This document shows positions 9,778-18,679 of a stretch of 64,000 nt of DNA, piece by piece. The stretch covers positions 124,001 through 188,000 of the forward strand of contig JADKDU010000027.1 of NCBI GenBank assembly GCA_016714495.1. Reading direction: 5' to 3'. The notes under the pieces are model-generated. The model did not search any database, was not told the DNA's origin, and worked only from the letters and a program-made list of their open reading frames with translations. A program made the position numbers and the translations under genes. Source of the DNA: Hyphomonadaceae bacterium. GTDB taxonomy: Bacteria > Pseudomonadota > Alphaproteobacteria > Caulobacterales > Hyphomonadaceae. Every line of letters starts with the position of its first letter. Positions within the stretch are counted from its first letter, which is position 1.

Positions 9778-10788
9778 ATGACTGACGGCGTTCGGGTTGT
9801 GGTCTTCGCGTCCCAGAAGGGCGGGTCGGGAAAGACAACCCTGTCTGGCCACATTGCGGTGGAGGCCGAGCGGGCGGGCGATGGACCTGTCGCGCTGATC
9901 GATACCGATCCGCAGGGGTCGCTGGCAAAATGGTGGAACGCGCGGGCAGCTTCCACCCCGGCCTTCGCCCAGGCATCGCTGGAAGAACTGGATGCCTGTC
10001 TCGATCATCTGAAGAGTATCGGGTTCAAGCTGATCGTTATCGACACTCCGCCGGCCGTCACCCAGACGATCGCTCATGTCGTCAAGCGCGCTGACCTTGT
10101 CGTCGTGCCGACACGTCCCAGTCCACACGACTTGCGCGCAGTTGGCCCGACGGTTGATATCGCGGACAGTCTCGGCAAGGCCCTGGTGTTCGTTGTCAAC
10201 TCCGCAACACCGCGCGCCCGCATCACGTCTGAGACGGCCGTGGCGCTATCGCAGCATGGCGTCGTCGCGCCGGTGACGCTCCATCACCGGGTAGACTTCG
10301 CCGCCTCGATGATCGACGGCCGCACGGTTGGCGATATCCAGCCGGAATCGAAGTCCGCGCTCGAGGTTTCGGCGCTGTGGATGTATCTGCGTGGCCGCCT
10401 CGCCAAGCTCTATGGCGGCGCGGACGTGCATTGGGCCGAGAAGGCCCGGGCTGACTTCTCCACCGCCGTGCTGACGCCAGAAACCCCTATGCAGGCGCCG
10501 CCCGCCGTGCTGGGTGAGGACGAAGAAGACGACTGGGACTTGGACCTGCCCGCTTGGGCCAACATTGCGGTCGCCAACGCCACGGCCGATCGCCGCAAGA
10601 GTGGCGGCCAGCCACGCTCTCCCGCTCAGGGGCCGGCTCCCGCGCGTATGGCGCCGGGCATGGTGCTGGAGGCTATGCGCCCAGCCGAGACCAATCAGCT
10701 GGAGCGTCGCCGGGCCGATCGCGGACCGCCGACCGGCCAGCCTGACCGCCGCCAGGCGCGCAGTTTTGGCCGCCGGCCGACGCACTGA
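9778..10788 (+). CDS. ParA/MinD-like P-loop ATPase with an extended C-terminus
   Basis: A 336-residue ParA-family ATPase. The deviant Walker A loop KGGSGKTT is at residues 14-21, switch I at ALIDTDPQGSLAKWW, and Walker B at LIVIDTPPAV. The ATPase core ends near residue 215 (MYLRGRLAKLYGG). The remaining 120 or so residues are acidic (GEDEEDDWDLD), then rich in Ala, Pro, Arg and Gly, and likely disordered. The ATG at 9778 follows a GGGAGAGGG ribosome site; the upstream ATG at 9721 adds implausible residues. It is 11 bases from the next gene, whose C-terminus looks like a ribbon-helix-helix domain, so the pair may be a partition or positioning module. The cargo is unknown. Confidence 0.8.
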   Translation: MTDGVRVVVFASQKGGSGKTTLSGHIAVEAERAGDGPVALIDTDPQGSLAKWWNARAASTPAFAQASLEELDACLDHLKSIGFKLIVIDTPPAVTQTIAHVVKRADLVVVPTRPSPHDLRAVGPTVDIADSLGKALVFVVNSATPRARITSETAVALSQHGVVAPVTLHHRVDFAASMIDGRTVGDIQPESKSALEVSALWMYLRGRLAKLYGGADVHWAEKARADFSTAVLTPETPMQAPPAVLGEDEEDDWDLDLPAWANIAVANATADRRKSGGQPRSPAQGPAPARMAPGMVLEAMRPAETNQLERRRADRGPPTGQPDRRQARSFGRRPTH

Positions 10789-10799
10789 GGGCAGGCCCA

Positions 10800-11348
10800 A
10801 TGTCAGCATCCCCATTCGCTTCCCTGAGCGCTGGCCTGCTTGCCCGTAAGGGCGAGGCGAAGCCCTCGCAGGAACCCACTTTCGGATCGAAGCCGTGGCT
10901 GCCGCCGGTCGTTCCGGTTGCGACCATCTCCCCACCGGCCAGGTCGCAGGCCGTGCCCCACGCGCCTGCCACGGGTTCGAACGCGCCCGACATCGCCGAG
11001 ATGAAGGTGTGTCTGAACGAGGTTGCCGCCGTATGGCCGCAGGCAAAGCCGCATCACGCGAGGGACCTGGATAGTTCGGGCTGGGTTGCGACCCGCGGCC
11101 ATAATCCTGCGCCGATCGTCCATGGCCAGCCGATCAAGACCACGATCCGGCTGACACATGCTCAGGCTCGGGCTGTCAAGTTGGCCGCGCTGGTGCTGGA
11201 CAAGCCGCAGCAGGAGATCCTGACAGCTGGGCTGTTGGGACGGCTCGAAGCGCTGGCCTGCTCGGACCTGTCGAGTTGCTCGTGCTTCAAGGCGGTGCTG
11301 GAAGGGCTCAAAATGCCAGAGGCGATGGAAATGCCGCTCGCCTACTAG
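10800..11348 (+). CDS. Hypothetical protein with a ribbon-helix-helix-like C-terminal segment
   Basis: A 182-residue protein not recognised from any named family. The first 100 residues are proline- and alanine-rich and look flexible. Residues around 112-155 read as a strand (KTTIRLT), a helix (HAQARAVKLAALVLDK) and a second helix (PQQEILTAGLLGRLEALA). That is the order and spacing of Arc/MetJ/ParG-type ribbon-helix-helix DNA-binding proteins. A cysteine cluster (ACSDLSSCSCF) follows. It directly follows the ParA-like gene and probably shares its transcript. By analogy with ParF/ParG pairs it could be the adaptor or DNA-binding partner, but that is inference from pattern and context only. Confidence 0.6.
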   Translation: MSASPFASLSAGLLARKGEAKPSQEPTFGSKPWLPPVVPVATISPPARSQAVPHAPATGSNAPDIAEMKVCLNEVAAVWPQAKPHHARDLDSSGWVATRGHNPAPIVHGQPIKTTIRLTHAQARAVKLAALVLDKPQQEILTAGLLGRLEALACSDLSSCSCFKAVLEGLKMPEAMEMPLAY

Positions 11349-11354
11349 CTGCAG

Positions 11355-11876
11355 CTAGTTCTTACAGGCCGGCAGCTTGAGGCCCTTGGGCAACTTCGTG
11401 GAAGCGTCGCCGCAGGCGATATTGAGCTGTATCTGCGTCAGCCCTTTGGCCGTCTCGAAGTCCGACCCGGAAAGGTTGGCATTGTCGAACTTGGCGGACG
11501 TGAAATCGGATCCGCCAAACCAGCCACCGACGAGCGACGCGTCCGCAAAATCAACCTTCCAGAAATCCGCGCCTTCGGCGCGCAGGCCAAACCCGTTCAC
11601 GATGGACATGTTGGCGCCAGCGAGCTTGGCTTTGTCGAATGTGGAGAGGCTTAGATCGGCTTGGCGCAGGCGGGTGCCGGAAAGGTCGATGCCGGAAAAT
11701 TCCTGGTAAGATAAGTCAACCTGGAACAGGTCGCATCCCGAACAGGCTTTCTCGCCCTCGATTAGCCTTTCGGCTGTCGCTTTGCGCGAAGCCTCGTTCT
11801 GCTCAGGCGTTTGCGCCAGCGCAGCAAGACCCATTGCGCCAATGGCGACGATGGCAATCAGGATGCGAAGGAGCAT
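11355..11876 (-). CDS. Secreted pentapeptide-repeat protein
   Basis: A 173-residue protein with a signal peptide (MLLRILIAIVAIGAMGLAAL, cleaved near ALAQ). The body has A(D/N)LXX-type repeats such as FSGIDLSGTRLRQADLSLS, AKLAGANMS and FDNANLSGSDF, expected to form a right-handed quadrilateral beta helix. Two cysteine pairs (ACSGC near the start; C...AC near the end) suggest disulfides in the periplasm. The function of such proteins is generally unknown. Its stop is seven bases from the convergent stop of the preceding plus-strand gene. Fifteen bases upstream lies a mini-ORF whose product resembles this signal peptide. Confidence 0.8.
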   Translation of the reverse strand: MLLRILIAIVAIGAMGLAALAQTPEQNEASRKATAERLIEGEKACSGCDLFQVDLSYQEFSGIDLSGTRLRQADLSLSTFDKAKLAGANMSIVNGFGLRAEGADFWKVDFADASLVGGWFGGSDFTSAKFDNANLSGSDFETAKGLTQIQLNIACGDASTKLPKGLKLPACKN

Positions 11877-11891
11877 GAATTGAGGGGAGCC

Positions 11892-11957
11892 TTAAGCGAG
11901 AACAGAAAGGCTCATCAGGCCGATAGCGACAACCGCGATGAAGATGCGCTGTACCAT
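11892..11957 (-). CDS. 21-residue ORF resembling a free-standing signal peptide
   Basis: ATG at 11955-11957, TAA at 11892-11894, giving MVQRIFIAVVAIGLMSLSVL plus a final Ala. It matches 13 of 21 positions of the signal peptide of the pentapeptide-repeat protein that starts 15 bases downstream. It has the same length of hydrophobic core and stops exactly where cleavage would occur. It could be a leader peptide controlling the downstream gene or the remnant of a tandem duplication whose mature part was lost. No strong ribosome site is seen, so translation is uncertain. Confidence 0.4.
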   Translation of the reverse strand: MVQRIFIAVVAIGLMSLSVLA

Positions 11958-12253
11958 TTAAGTCAGGGTCCCATGTGCAGTTAAGCGGCGGCAGTCGCCG
12001 GGTGAGCAACGTTCGCGCCAAGAAACAGTTCAATCGGGGCGGTTTGCAGGCGGCTTTTTGTACGTTCGGCGGTGTTTAGGTGAGCGAATTGTCAGAATTA
12101 CCGAAGCCGCGTTACCGAATTACCAACAAAGCTGGATCCTGTCGCAGTTGCTACGCATTACATCTTGTTGGGAATTCCACGCGCCTTGATGGTCGGCAGT
12201 TTTTGCCGAGCACTGCGTCAGTGCGACGCTGGCGCCGCATCCGTCGGATCGAC
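11958..12253. other. Intergenic stretch without a recognised gene
   Basis: About 296 bases between the leader ORF and the TSCPD gene stop. It is somewhat less GC-rich than its surroundings around 12080-12180 and must hold the promoter for the leader ORF and pentapeptide gene. I see no RNA gene, clear terminator or conserved ORF. Confidence 0.5.
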
Positions 12254-14662
12254 TTAGGCCGTCTGCACGGTGGCTCCACAAGCCTCACAAACAGCGACCC
12301 CATCATCGGGTCGTAGCGTGAAGTGTCCGCAGGTCGGGCAGGCGTCAGACAGGTAATCCGGCGAGCGTGGTGGCGTGACGCCCGCGCTCTCGGTTTCCTC
12401 GAGTCGCTCGGCAAGCCTCCGGGCGGTAAAAGGAACTATATTGTCCGGCATGACGCCGCGACTGAAGCCGCGCGAGATCAGTTGCTCGGGGCGCACCGGC
12501 GCAACAGGAACGGTCGGCTCTTCGCCTTCATTCGCGCCTGAGCCGAGGCCGTCATGGCTGACATTCTCGATCTCGGCGAGGTCATCGCGCCCGAGATAGG
12601 ACACGGCGAGTTCGCGGAAAATGTAGTCGAGAATGGACGTCGCTTTGCGAATGGAGTCGTTGCCAGTGACTTCGCCCGCCGGCTCGAAACGAGTGAAAAC
12701 GAAGGCGTCGACGAACTCCTCTAGCGGCACGCCGTATTGCAGGCCGATCGAGATCGCGATGGCGAAATTGTTCATCAGCGAGCGGAAGGCGGCGCCTTCC
12801 TTGTGCATGTCGATGAAGATCTCGCCGAGTTCGCCATCGTCGAACTCACCGGTGTGCAGATAGACCTTGTGGCCACCCACGGTGGCTTTCTGGATGTACC
12901 CCTTGCGGCGATCCGGCAGCCGACGGCGCTCGGCGACGTAGGCTTCGTCATGATCATGCGCGTGCGAATGGACCGGCGCGACAGGTTGCCGCTCGAATGT
13001 GGGCGCCTGCGTCTCGCTTGCCATTGGCGCGCGGGCGCGGCGTTTGGCTTCCGCGATCCGGTGCTGCAGCTCGCCATCAACTGCGGGACGCCCAGCCTCG
13101 ATCCTGACACCCACTCCGGCGCCCATGGCGGCGCGGACAGAGGCGTGCACGGTCATGCGTGTCGTGTCGGACTGCTCGCCGGTCGCGATTGTGACCACGG
13201 GCTGTCGCGACAGGAAGGGCGCAATCGCTTTGGCAATGCGCACGCGCGCCTCCGGCGTTACGCCGTCGGCGCGGGCGAGTATGCGGGCGAGTGGCGATTT
13301 GGGGTTCGACACAGGACGACGACGGCCCTGGACGGCGATGCGGGCTTCATCGATCTCCCGCGGTGAGATGCCCAGCGCGCGCAGAAGCGCCTCGCCGTCT
13401 GTGTCGTAGGCCTCTGGATCAAGACCGAGGCGCTTGCGGATCAGGTCGTCACCGACAACCCAGCGCGAGAATGCGGCCGAGAGGCTGAGACCTTCCTTCA
13501 GCGCTTGTTCGATCCGATCAAGCGCTTCTTCCGTTAGTCCCCGCGATTCAAGTCGGTGACGCTCCAGCCCGTCGATCTGGTCCAACGTCCGCGCCCCGAG
13601 AATGCGAAGACGTACATCCTCTGCTTCGGTTTTGGACGCCGTCGTGTTGAGCGCGGCAGTCACACAATCTGAAAGATCTGGAGTTTGCTCGTCCTCATGC
13701 GCCAGCAGCAGATCGACCGGATCGGCCCCACTGCTTTCAGCGGCAATCCAGCGGATGGCGGCAGGCGAGGCGTGCTCGACCGTTATTGTTCCAGCGGCAT
13801 CCCTGGCCAGGCTGCAGATCTTCGCTGCAGCTGCAATGCCCGGCTCGCTGTCGCAAGCAAGGCCACGCGACATCACAGCTGCTGCGAGGCCGGCAAGCCG
13901 CACAGCACAGCCTGACGCAATCGTCCTGAGGGCTTGGAGGTCAGCGGTCATGACCGCGAGATCATCCGCAGCTGCATAGCGCGCCACGTTGACGGCGACC
14001 GCGGCGGCGTTTGCATCAGACGCGGCCTCGCCGATCCCGATCTCGACAGCCAGGCGCGTGCGGCTCACGCGTTCGATAGCGGACGCAGCTTCGTTGGCCT
14101 CGACGCCCGTCCATGATGGGATCACATAGGTCTGCCGTGCAGGTTCGCGTGCGCCGGTGGCCTGACGCCGAAGCGTAATGGCGGCTGCACGGGGTCCGCC
14201 CGGCGTGCACAGGGCGATCTCCACCAGTTCGGCATCCGCGCCCGCACGGAATGCGTCGATGAGCGCCGATGTCGTCGGCCGGCCCTGCTCATCCGTTTCA
14301 ATGGTCAGCGCTTCGAGCGCATCAGCGACGGCAACAAAGGCTTGCGTCGCTACTGCGCGGGCAGAAGCGACTGCGGTTGCGTCCGCAATGGCCGACAGAA
14401 GTTGGGACGCCTCGAGCGACGTCCCCCGCGAACTTTCGATCAGGCTGGTGGGAGCGATAGGCGACATCCGGCGCGCCCGAATGGCTTCGCATAGCGCCTC
14501 GGCCGCCTCGCTCTCGCCCCCTAGCGTCCGGATTGCCGCGAAGTGCGCATTGAGCAGCCGGGCAGGCGGCGCATCAGCGTCGCCATGCCCGATCAGCGCT
14601 GCGCCGGTCTCCAGCACGCGCGCCAGATGGCGGCTGTTTGATTTGGTCCGGGATTCGGCCAT
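12254..14662 (-). CDS. TSCPD-domain protein related to the C-terminal part of class II (B12) ribonucleotide reductase
   Basis: An 802-residue protein. Residues about 570-690 ([58 protein letters not shown]) closely match the TSCPD region that ends alphaproteobacterial NrdJ. A C-terminal zinc-ribbon-like CPTCG (775-779) and CEACG (792-796) follows, again as in NrdJ. A His/Asp-rich run (HSHAHDHDE) precedes the TSCPD domain. The N-terminal 530 residues are helical and Ala-rich and lack a recognisable catalytic barrel or the active-site cysteines. The ATG at 14660-14662 has GGGAG seven bases upstream; the TTG at 14686 is less likely. It may be a nucleotide-sensing or degenerate reductase paralogue. 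The function is unknown. Confidence 0.8.
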   Translation of the reverse strand: MAESRTKSNSRHLARVLETGAALIGHGDADAPPARLLNAHFAAIRTLGGESEAAEALCEAIRARRMSPIAPTSLIESSRGTSLEASQLLSAIADATAVASARAVATQAFVAVADALEALTIETDEQGRPTTSALIDAFRAGADAELVEIALCTPGGPRAAAITLRRQATGAREPARQTYVIPSWTGVEANEAASAIERVSRTRLAVEIGIGEAASDANAAAVAVNVARYAAADDLAVMTADLQALRTIASGCAVRLAGLAAAVMSRGLACDSEPGIAAAAKICSLARDAAGTITVEHASPAAIRWIAAESSGADPVDLLLAHEDEQTPDLSDCVTAALNTTASKTEAEDVRLRILGARTLDQIDGLERHRLESRGLTEEALDRIEQALKEGLSLSAAFSRWVVGDDLIRKRLGLDPEAYDTDGEALLRALGISPREIDEARIAVQGRRRPVSNPKSPLARILARADGVTPEARVRIAKAIAPFLSRQPVVTIATGEQSDTTRMTVHASVRAAMGAGVGVRIEAGRPAVDGELQHRIAEAKRRARAPMASETQAPTFERQPVAPVHSHAHDHDEAYVAERRRLPDRRKGYIQKATVGGHKVYLHTGEFDDGELGEIFIDMHKEGAAFRSLMNNFAIAISIGLQYGVPLEEFVDAFVFTRFEPAGEVTGNDSIRKATSILDYIFRELAVSYLGRDDLAEIENVSHDGLGSGANEGEEPTVPVAPVRPEQLISRGFSRGVMPDNIVPFTARRLAERLEETESAGVTPPRSPDYLSDACPTCGHFTLRPDDGVAVCEACGATVQTA

Positions 14663-14866
14663 TGGTATGCTCCCGCGTACGTCCAACGGTCACCAATGCG
14701 GCGCCTGTCGCGAATCGACCACATGATGGGGTGGTTCGCTCCGCCCTGCACACAGGAATTTGTCGCAGGGCCAAGGGTTTTGGCCTTCTGGACCCATTAA
14801 TTCGCGGGCGCCATATTCGCGCCGTTGAAGTCGTGCCTATGTAACTGAATTCCTTGCGGAGCCGAG

Positions 14867-15253
14867 ATGCTGAAGTCGATCTTCACCTGGTGGAACGGGG
14901 CTACGATCGGCGCCCGGTTCGACATTGGCCGCAGGGCTGTCTTTGTCGGCAAGGACGATGTCGGAAACAAATATTACGAGGAGCGCAAGGTGAGCCTAGA
15001 AGGCCGCAAGCGCCGGTACGTGATCTATAATGGATACGCAGAACCTACCAAAGTCCCGGCGGACTGGCATGGCTGGTTGCATCACACCTTCGAAAAACCG
15101 CCTACCGAGCAACCGCTGCTTCGCAGGGCTTGGGAAATCGATCACAAGCCAAACATGACCGGCACGCTTGAAGCTTACCGCCCGAAAGGCAGCCTTGCTG
15201 AGGGCGGCGAACGCGCGAAGAGTTCTGGCGATTATGAAGCCTGGAAGCCTTGA
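14867..15253 (+). CDS. NADH:ubiquinone oxidoreductase accessory subunit, NDUFA12/B17.2 family
   Basis: A 128-residue homologue of mitochondrial NDUFA12, an accessory protein of the peripheral arm of complex I found in alphaproteobacteria. Family hallmarks are the short N-terminal helix (MLKSIFTWWNGATIGARF), VGKDDVGNKYYEER, RRYVIYNGYAEPTKVPADWH and GWLHHTFEKPP. The TGA stop overlaps the mlaD start codon (TGATG), and the series continues into DUF2155, so three genes form one transcript. The nuo operon itself is 44 kb away in this window. The separate location of this gene next to mlaD and aat is usual in the class. Confidence 0.92.
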   Translation: MLKSIFTWWNGATIGARFDIGRRAVFVGKDDVGNKYYEERKVSLEGRKRRYVIYNGYAEPTKVPADWHGWLHHTFEKPPTEQPLLRRAWEIDHKPNMTGTLEAYRPKGSLAEGGERAKSSGDYEAWKP

Positions 15254-15747
15254 TGCGTGAATCGCTGTTTGAAGCCCTGGTCGGTCTCGTTGTTGTTGCG
15301 GTCGCGGGGTTCTTCCTCGTGTTCTCGCTCTCGCAGCGCAGCGACGCCTCGACCGGCGACAGCTATGACCTGATCGCGAAGTTCGACCGGGCGGATGGCG
15401 TTTCCCCTGGCACGGACGTGCGGGTCGCCGGCGTGAAGGTCGGCACAGTGCGCTCCGTGAAACTCGACCAGACCACGTTCAAGGCCGAGGCCAGGCTGGC
15501 GATCAAGAAGGACGTCCAGATCCCCGAAGAGTCTGCTGCCCAGATCCAGTCCGACAGCCTTCTGGGCGGCAGCTATATCCATATCCAGATAAGCGGAATG
15601 CCGGACAACATGCAGCCCGGCTCCAAGTTCGAATACACGCGCGGCAGCATGGATATCCTAGGCATTCTTCTCGAAGCCGTGGGTGGCCTGGGCGGCGGCG
15701 AAAGCACGGGTGATACCGGGGGCGGTTCCGAGGAGGCTCTCCCATGA
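15253..15747 (+). CDS. mlaD: MlaD-type MCE domain phospholipid transport protein
   Basis: MlaD is the substrate-binding MCE ring of the Mla system, which moves phospholipids between inner and outer membranes. The 164-residue protein has one N-terminal membrane helix (ALVGLVVVAVAGFFLVFSL) and an MCE domain from about residue 37 to 115 (GVSPGTDVRVAGVKVGTVRS; the SLLGGSYIHI strand). A short Gly-rich tail follows. The ATG at 15253 overlaps the preceding stop by one base. The start of DUF2155 overlaps its end by four bases. The other Mla components (MlaE, MlaF) are not adjacent, which is often so in this class when mlaD follows the NDUFA12 gene. Confidence 0.88.
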   Translation: MRESLFEALVGLVVVAVAGFFLVFSLSQRSDASTGDSYDLIAKFDRADGVSPGTDVRVAGVKVGTVRSVKLDQTTFKAEARLAIKKDVQIPEESAAQIQSDSLLGGSYIHIQISGMPDNMQPGSKFEYTRGSMDILGILLEAVGGLGGGESTGDTGGGSEEALP

Positions 15748-16232
15748 CACGCTTCATTCGCTTTACACTCGCAACTGCCGCCGTCGCGTTGGCTGCGTCG
15801 GGCGCCAATGCGCTTGAGCCGCGCACAGGCGTGAAACTGCGCGCTCTCGACAAGATCACCGGAAACTCGACCGATATCAGCGCAAAGGTTGGCGAGACGC
15901 TCACCCTCGGACGGCTGAAGGTTACGGTGAAAGCCTGCTTCCAGGCTCCACCGGAAGATGCGCCGGAATCGGCCGCGTTCCTTGAGGTTCACGCGACAGC
16001 GGTTGCTGGCAAGGGAACGGGCGACACGGCTGCCGAAACGGTGCGGATGCATCGCGGACCGCAGCCAATTGGACCGGACGGTCTATTGTTTTCGGGGTGG
16101 ATGTTCGCGTCTTCGCCAGGGCTCAGCGCGCTTGAGCACCCGACTTACGACGTCTGGGTGATCAGCTGCAACACGTCTGCGCCGGCCCAGCCGGCTCCGG
16201 TAGCGCCAACTCCGGCTGCCGAGCCAAACTGA
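15744..16232 (+). CDS. DUF2155 family secreted protein
   Basis: A 162-residue protein with a signal peptide (MTRFIRFTLATAAVALAASG, cleavage near ANA). It contains the DUF2155 core: VKLRALDKITG, LGRLKVTVKACFQAPPED, a strand AAFLEVHA and GLLFSGWMFASSPGLSALEHPTYDVWV. The role of the family is not known; its position after mlaD hints at an envelope function. The last 17 residues are Pro/Ala-rich and are encoded in sequence that is also antisense to the end of aat (88-base convergent overlap). Confidence 0.8.
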   Translation: MTRFIRFTLATAAVALAASGANALEPRTGVKLRALDKITGNSTDISAKVGETLTLGRLKVTVKACFQAPPEDAPESAAFLEVHATAVAGKGTGDTAAETVRMHRGPQPIGPDGLLFSGWMFASSPGLSALEHPTYDVWVISCNTSAPAQPAPVAPTPAAEPN

Positions 16233-16816
16233 GCATCGACTTCCAGCGCCGCGGCAAGTCTTCTCTGAAATTCCTCTCGCCCGATTTCCTCGACGCCGAA
16301 GCTTCTCAGATGCTCGGTGATGAACTGCGTGTCGAGCAACACATAGCCATCGTTCTTCAAACGAGCGACCAGATGCGCGAGAGCGACTTTGGAAGCGTCT
16401 GTCACGCGCGAGAACATGCTCTCGCCGAAGAAGGCGCCTTTCAGGCTCACGCCATAAAGCCCGCCGATAAGCTCACCATCAAGCCACGACTCGACACTGT
16501 GTGCGTGACCCAAGCGATGAAGGGCGCTGTAGAGATTGAGGATCGGCGAGTTGATCCAGGTGCTAGGTCGGTCTGGCGCGGCTTCTGCGCAACGCTCCAT
16601 CACGCGCGAGAACGCCGTGTTGAAGCGTACCTCGAAGGTGTCCTTGCGGATCGTCTTACGCAGGCTTTTCGAGACGTGGAAATTATTGAGCGGAAGCACG
16701 CCGCGCAGATCGGGATCGACGAGAAAAAGACGTGGATCGTCGCGATCATCCGCCATCGGAAATACGCCGCGGCGGTAGCAGTCGAGCAGATCCTTCGGGC
16801 CGAAAACCCGGCTCAA
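16145..16816 (-). CDS. aat: Leucyl/phenylalanyl-tRNA--protein transferase
   Basis: Adds Leu or Phe to proteins with N-terminal Lys or Arg, marking them for ClpS/ClpAP degradation (N-degron pathway). The 223-residue product shows the family blocks DLLDCYRRGVFPMAD, PDLRGVLPLNNFHVSKSLRKTIR, TWINSPILNLYSALHRLGHAHSVE, GELIGGLYGVSLKGAFFGESMFS and LLDTQFITEHLRSFGVEEI. The start is a TTG at 16814-16816, four bases after the accC stop, so it is the last gene of aroQ-accB-accC-aat. The final 25 or so residues (SAAGVGATGAGWAG...) extend past the normal family end and overlap the DUF2155 gene on the other strand. Confidence 0.92.
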   Translation of the reverse strand: MSRVFGPKDLLDCYRRGVFPMADDRDDPRLFLVDPDLRGVLPLNNFHVSKSLRKTIRKDTFEVRFNTAFSRVMERCAEAAPDRPSTWINSPILNLYSALHRLGHAHSVESWLDGELIGGLYGVSLKGAFFGESMFSRVTDASKVALAHLVARLKNDGYVLLDTQFITEHLRSFGVEEIGREEFQRRLAAALEVDAQFGSAAGVGATGAGWAGADVLQLITQTS

Positions 16817-16820
16817 CGCG

Positions 16821-18177
16821 CTATCCCTTCTTCGTGTCCTTGGGCGACTTCAGGAAACCTTCCAGCCAATGGATGTCGTAATTGCCGGCCTGAATGTCCT
16901 TGTTGTCGACGAGGCGCATGTGCAGCGGCAGCGTCGTTTCAACGCCGCCAACTACGGTTTCGCCCAGGGCGCGACGCAGCCGCGCGATTGCTTCTGCGCG
17001 CGTAGGCGCGTGCACGATCAGCTTGCCGATCAGGCTGTCGTAATAGGGCGGTACGCGATAGCCAGAATAGACGGCGCTATCGAGCCGAACGCCGAGACCG
17101 CCCGGTGCGTGGAAGTCTGTTATCAGGCCGGGAGACGGCGCAAACGTTTCGGGGTTCTCCGCGTTGATGCGGCATTCGATGGCGTGGCCGCTAATCACCA
17201 CATCTTTCTGCGTCAGCGACAGTTTTTCCCCGGCGGCGATGCGGATCTGTACCTGCACGAGATCGAGACCGGTGATCATCTCGGTCACCGGGTGCTCGAC
17301 CTGCAGGCGCGTGTTCATCTCGAGGAAGTAGAACTCTCCATTCTCGTAGAGGAATTCGATTGTCCCGGCGCCGAGATAGCCAAGCTTCTTGATCGCGGTG
17401 GTGACTGTCTTGCCGATCTTCGCGCGCGCGTCCGCGTCGATGACCGGGGAGGGCGCCTCTTCGAACACCTTCTGGTGGCGGCGCTGTAGCGAACAGTCGC
17501 GTTCGCCAAGATGGATAACGTTGCCATGGCCATCGGCCACGATCTGAATTTCGATGTGACGCGGTTTCTGGAGATACTTCTCCATGTACACGGCGTCATT
17601 GCCGAAAGCGGCCTTGGCTTCGCTCCGCGCCGTCTGGAAAGCGACTTCGAGTTCATCAGGCGTGGTTGCGACCTTCATGCCGCGTCCGCCGCCGCCGGCC
17701 GTCGCCTTGATCAGCACGGGATAGCCGATCCGCTTGGCCGCCGCCGTGGCGTCTTCAACCGTGGGCAGGCCGCCGTCAGAACCCGGAACGACGGGCACGC
17801 CTGCCGTCTGGATCGCTTCCTTGGCGGTGATCTTGTCGCCCATCATCCGGATATGTTCCGGCTTGGGTCCGATGAAGGTGATGCCGCTCTTCTCGACGAT
17901 CTCGGCGAATTTGGCGTTCTCGGAAAGGAAGCCATAGCCCGGATGGATCGCCTGCGCGCCGGTAATCTTTGCAGCGGTTATGATTGCAGGGATGTTGAGA
18001 TAGCTTTGCCGCCGAAGCCGGGCCCACGCAGACGCTCTCGTCGGCGAGGCGCACGTGCATGGCATTGCGATCGGCTTCGGAGTGGATCGCCACAGTGTGG
18101 ATGCCCATCTCCTTGCATGCACGGTGCACGCGCAGAGCGATCTCACCTCGGTTCGCTATGAGGATTTTGTCGAACAT
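16821..18177 (-). CDS. accC: Acetyl-CoA carboxylase biotin carboxylase subunit, frame broken near 18005
   Basis: Carboxylates the biotin on AccB with ATP and bicarbonate, the first step of fatty acid synthesis. The first 57 residues ([20 protein letters not shown] ... GPASAAK) read from 18177. From about 18005 the frame changes and continues [24 protein letters not shown], the ATP-grasp loop [27 protein letters not shown] and [14 protein letters not shown]. Supplying two bases (AAGC to AAGAGC) restores GPASAAKSYLNIP with exact family spacing and 452 residues. The gene is essential, so a sequence error is the first suspicion. It lies 11 bases after accB and is followed by aat. Confidence 0.93.
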
Positions 18178-18188
18178 CGCGGCCTGCG

Positions 18189-18674
18189 CTATTCGATGAT
18201 GACGAGGGGCTCGCCGAACTCGACCGGCTGCTGGTTCTCGATGAGAATCTGCGTGACCTTGCCGGCGCGCGGAGCGATGACCGGGTTGAATGTCTTCATG
18301 GCCTCGACCAGTAGCAGCGTCTGACCGACAGCGACCGTCGCGCCGACCGTGACGAACTTTGCGGCGCCTTCTTCCGCTTGTAGATACACGGTGCCCACCA
18401 TCGGCGATTTCACAGCGCCGGGATGATCGCGCAGTGAGGCCTTGGTCACAGGCGCGGCTGCGACGGGCGGTGCAGCGGCCGCTGGCGCGGTCGGCGCAGG
18501 CGCATAGGCTTGCGCCATATGCACGGCCTTCGCCTCAGGCTTTACGACCTTGATGCGCAGGCCGCCTTGCTCGATCTCGATTTCGCCGAGATCGGCTTCA
18601 CGCAGGATGGCCGCGAGTTCGCGGATCAAACCGGTGTCGAACCTGCCATTCTTGTCGGAAGGCTTGTCGGCCAT
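18189..18674 (-). CDS. accB: Biotin carboxyl carrier protein of acetyl-CoA carboxylase
   Basis: Carries biotin between the carboxylase and transferase parts of acetyl-CoA carboxylase. The 161-residue protein has an N-terminal domain ([20 protein letters not shown]), a Pro/Ala linker around residues 60-85, and a C-terminal biotinyl domain. That domain holds [10 protein letters not shown], the thumb-like insertion and the biotinylation motif VEAMKTFN, whose Lys takes biotin. The ATG at 18672-18674 was chosen because GAAGAGAG lies about ten bases upstream; a TTG three codons earlier is too close to that site. It sits six bases after aroQ and before accC. Confidence 0.95.
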   Translation of the reverse strand: MADKPSDKNGRFDTGLIRELAAILREADLGEIEIEQGGLRIKVVKPEAKAVHMAQAYAPAPTAPAAAAPPVAAAPVTKASLRDHPGAVKSPMVGTVYLQAEEGAAKFVTVGATVAVGQTLLLVEAMKTFNPVIAPRAGKVTQILIENQQPVEFGEPLVIIE

Positions 18675-18679
18675 GGTCG

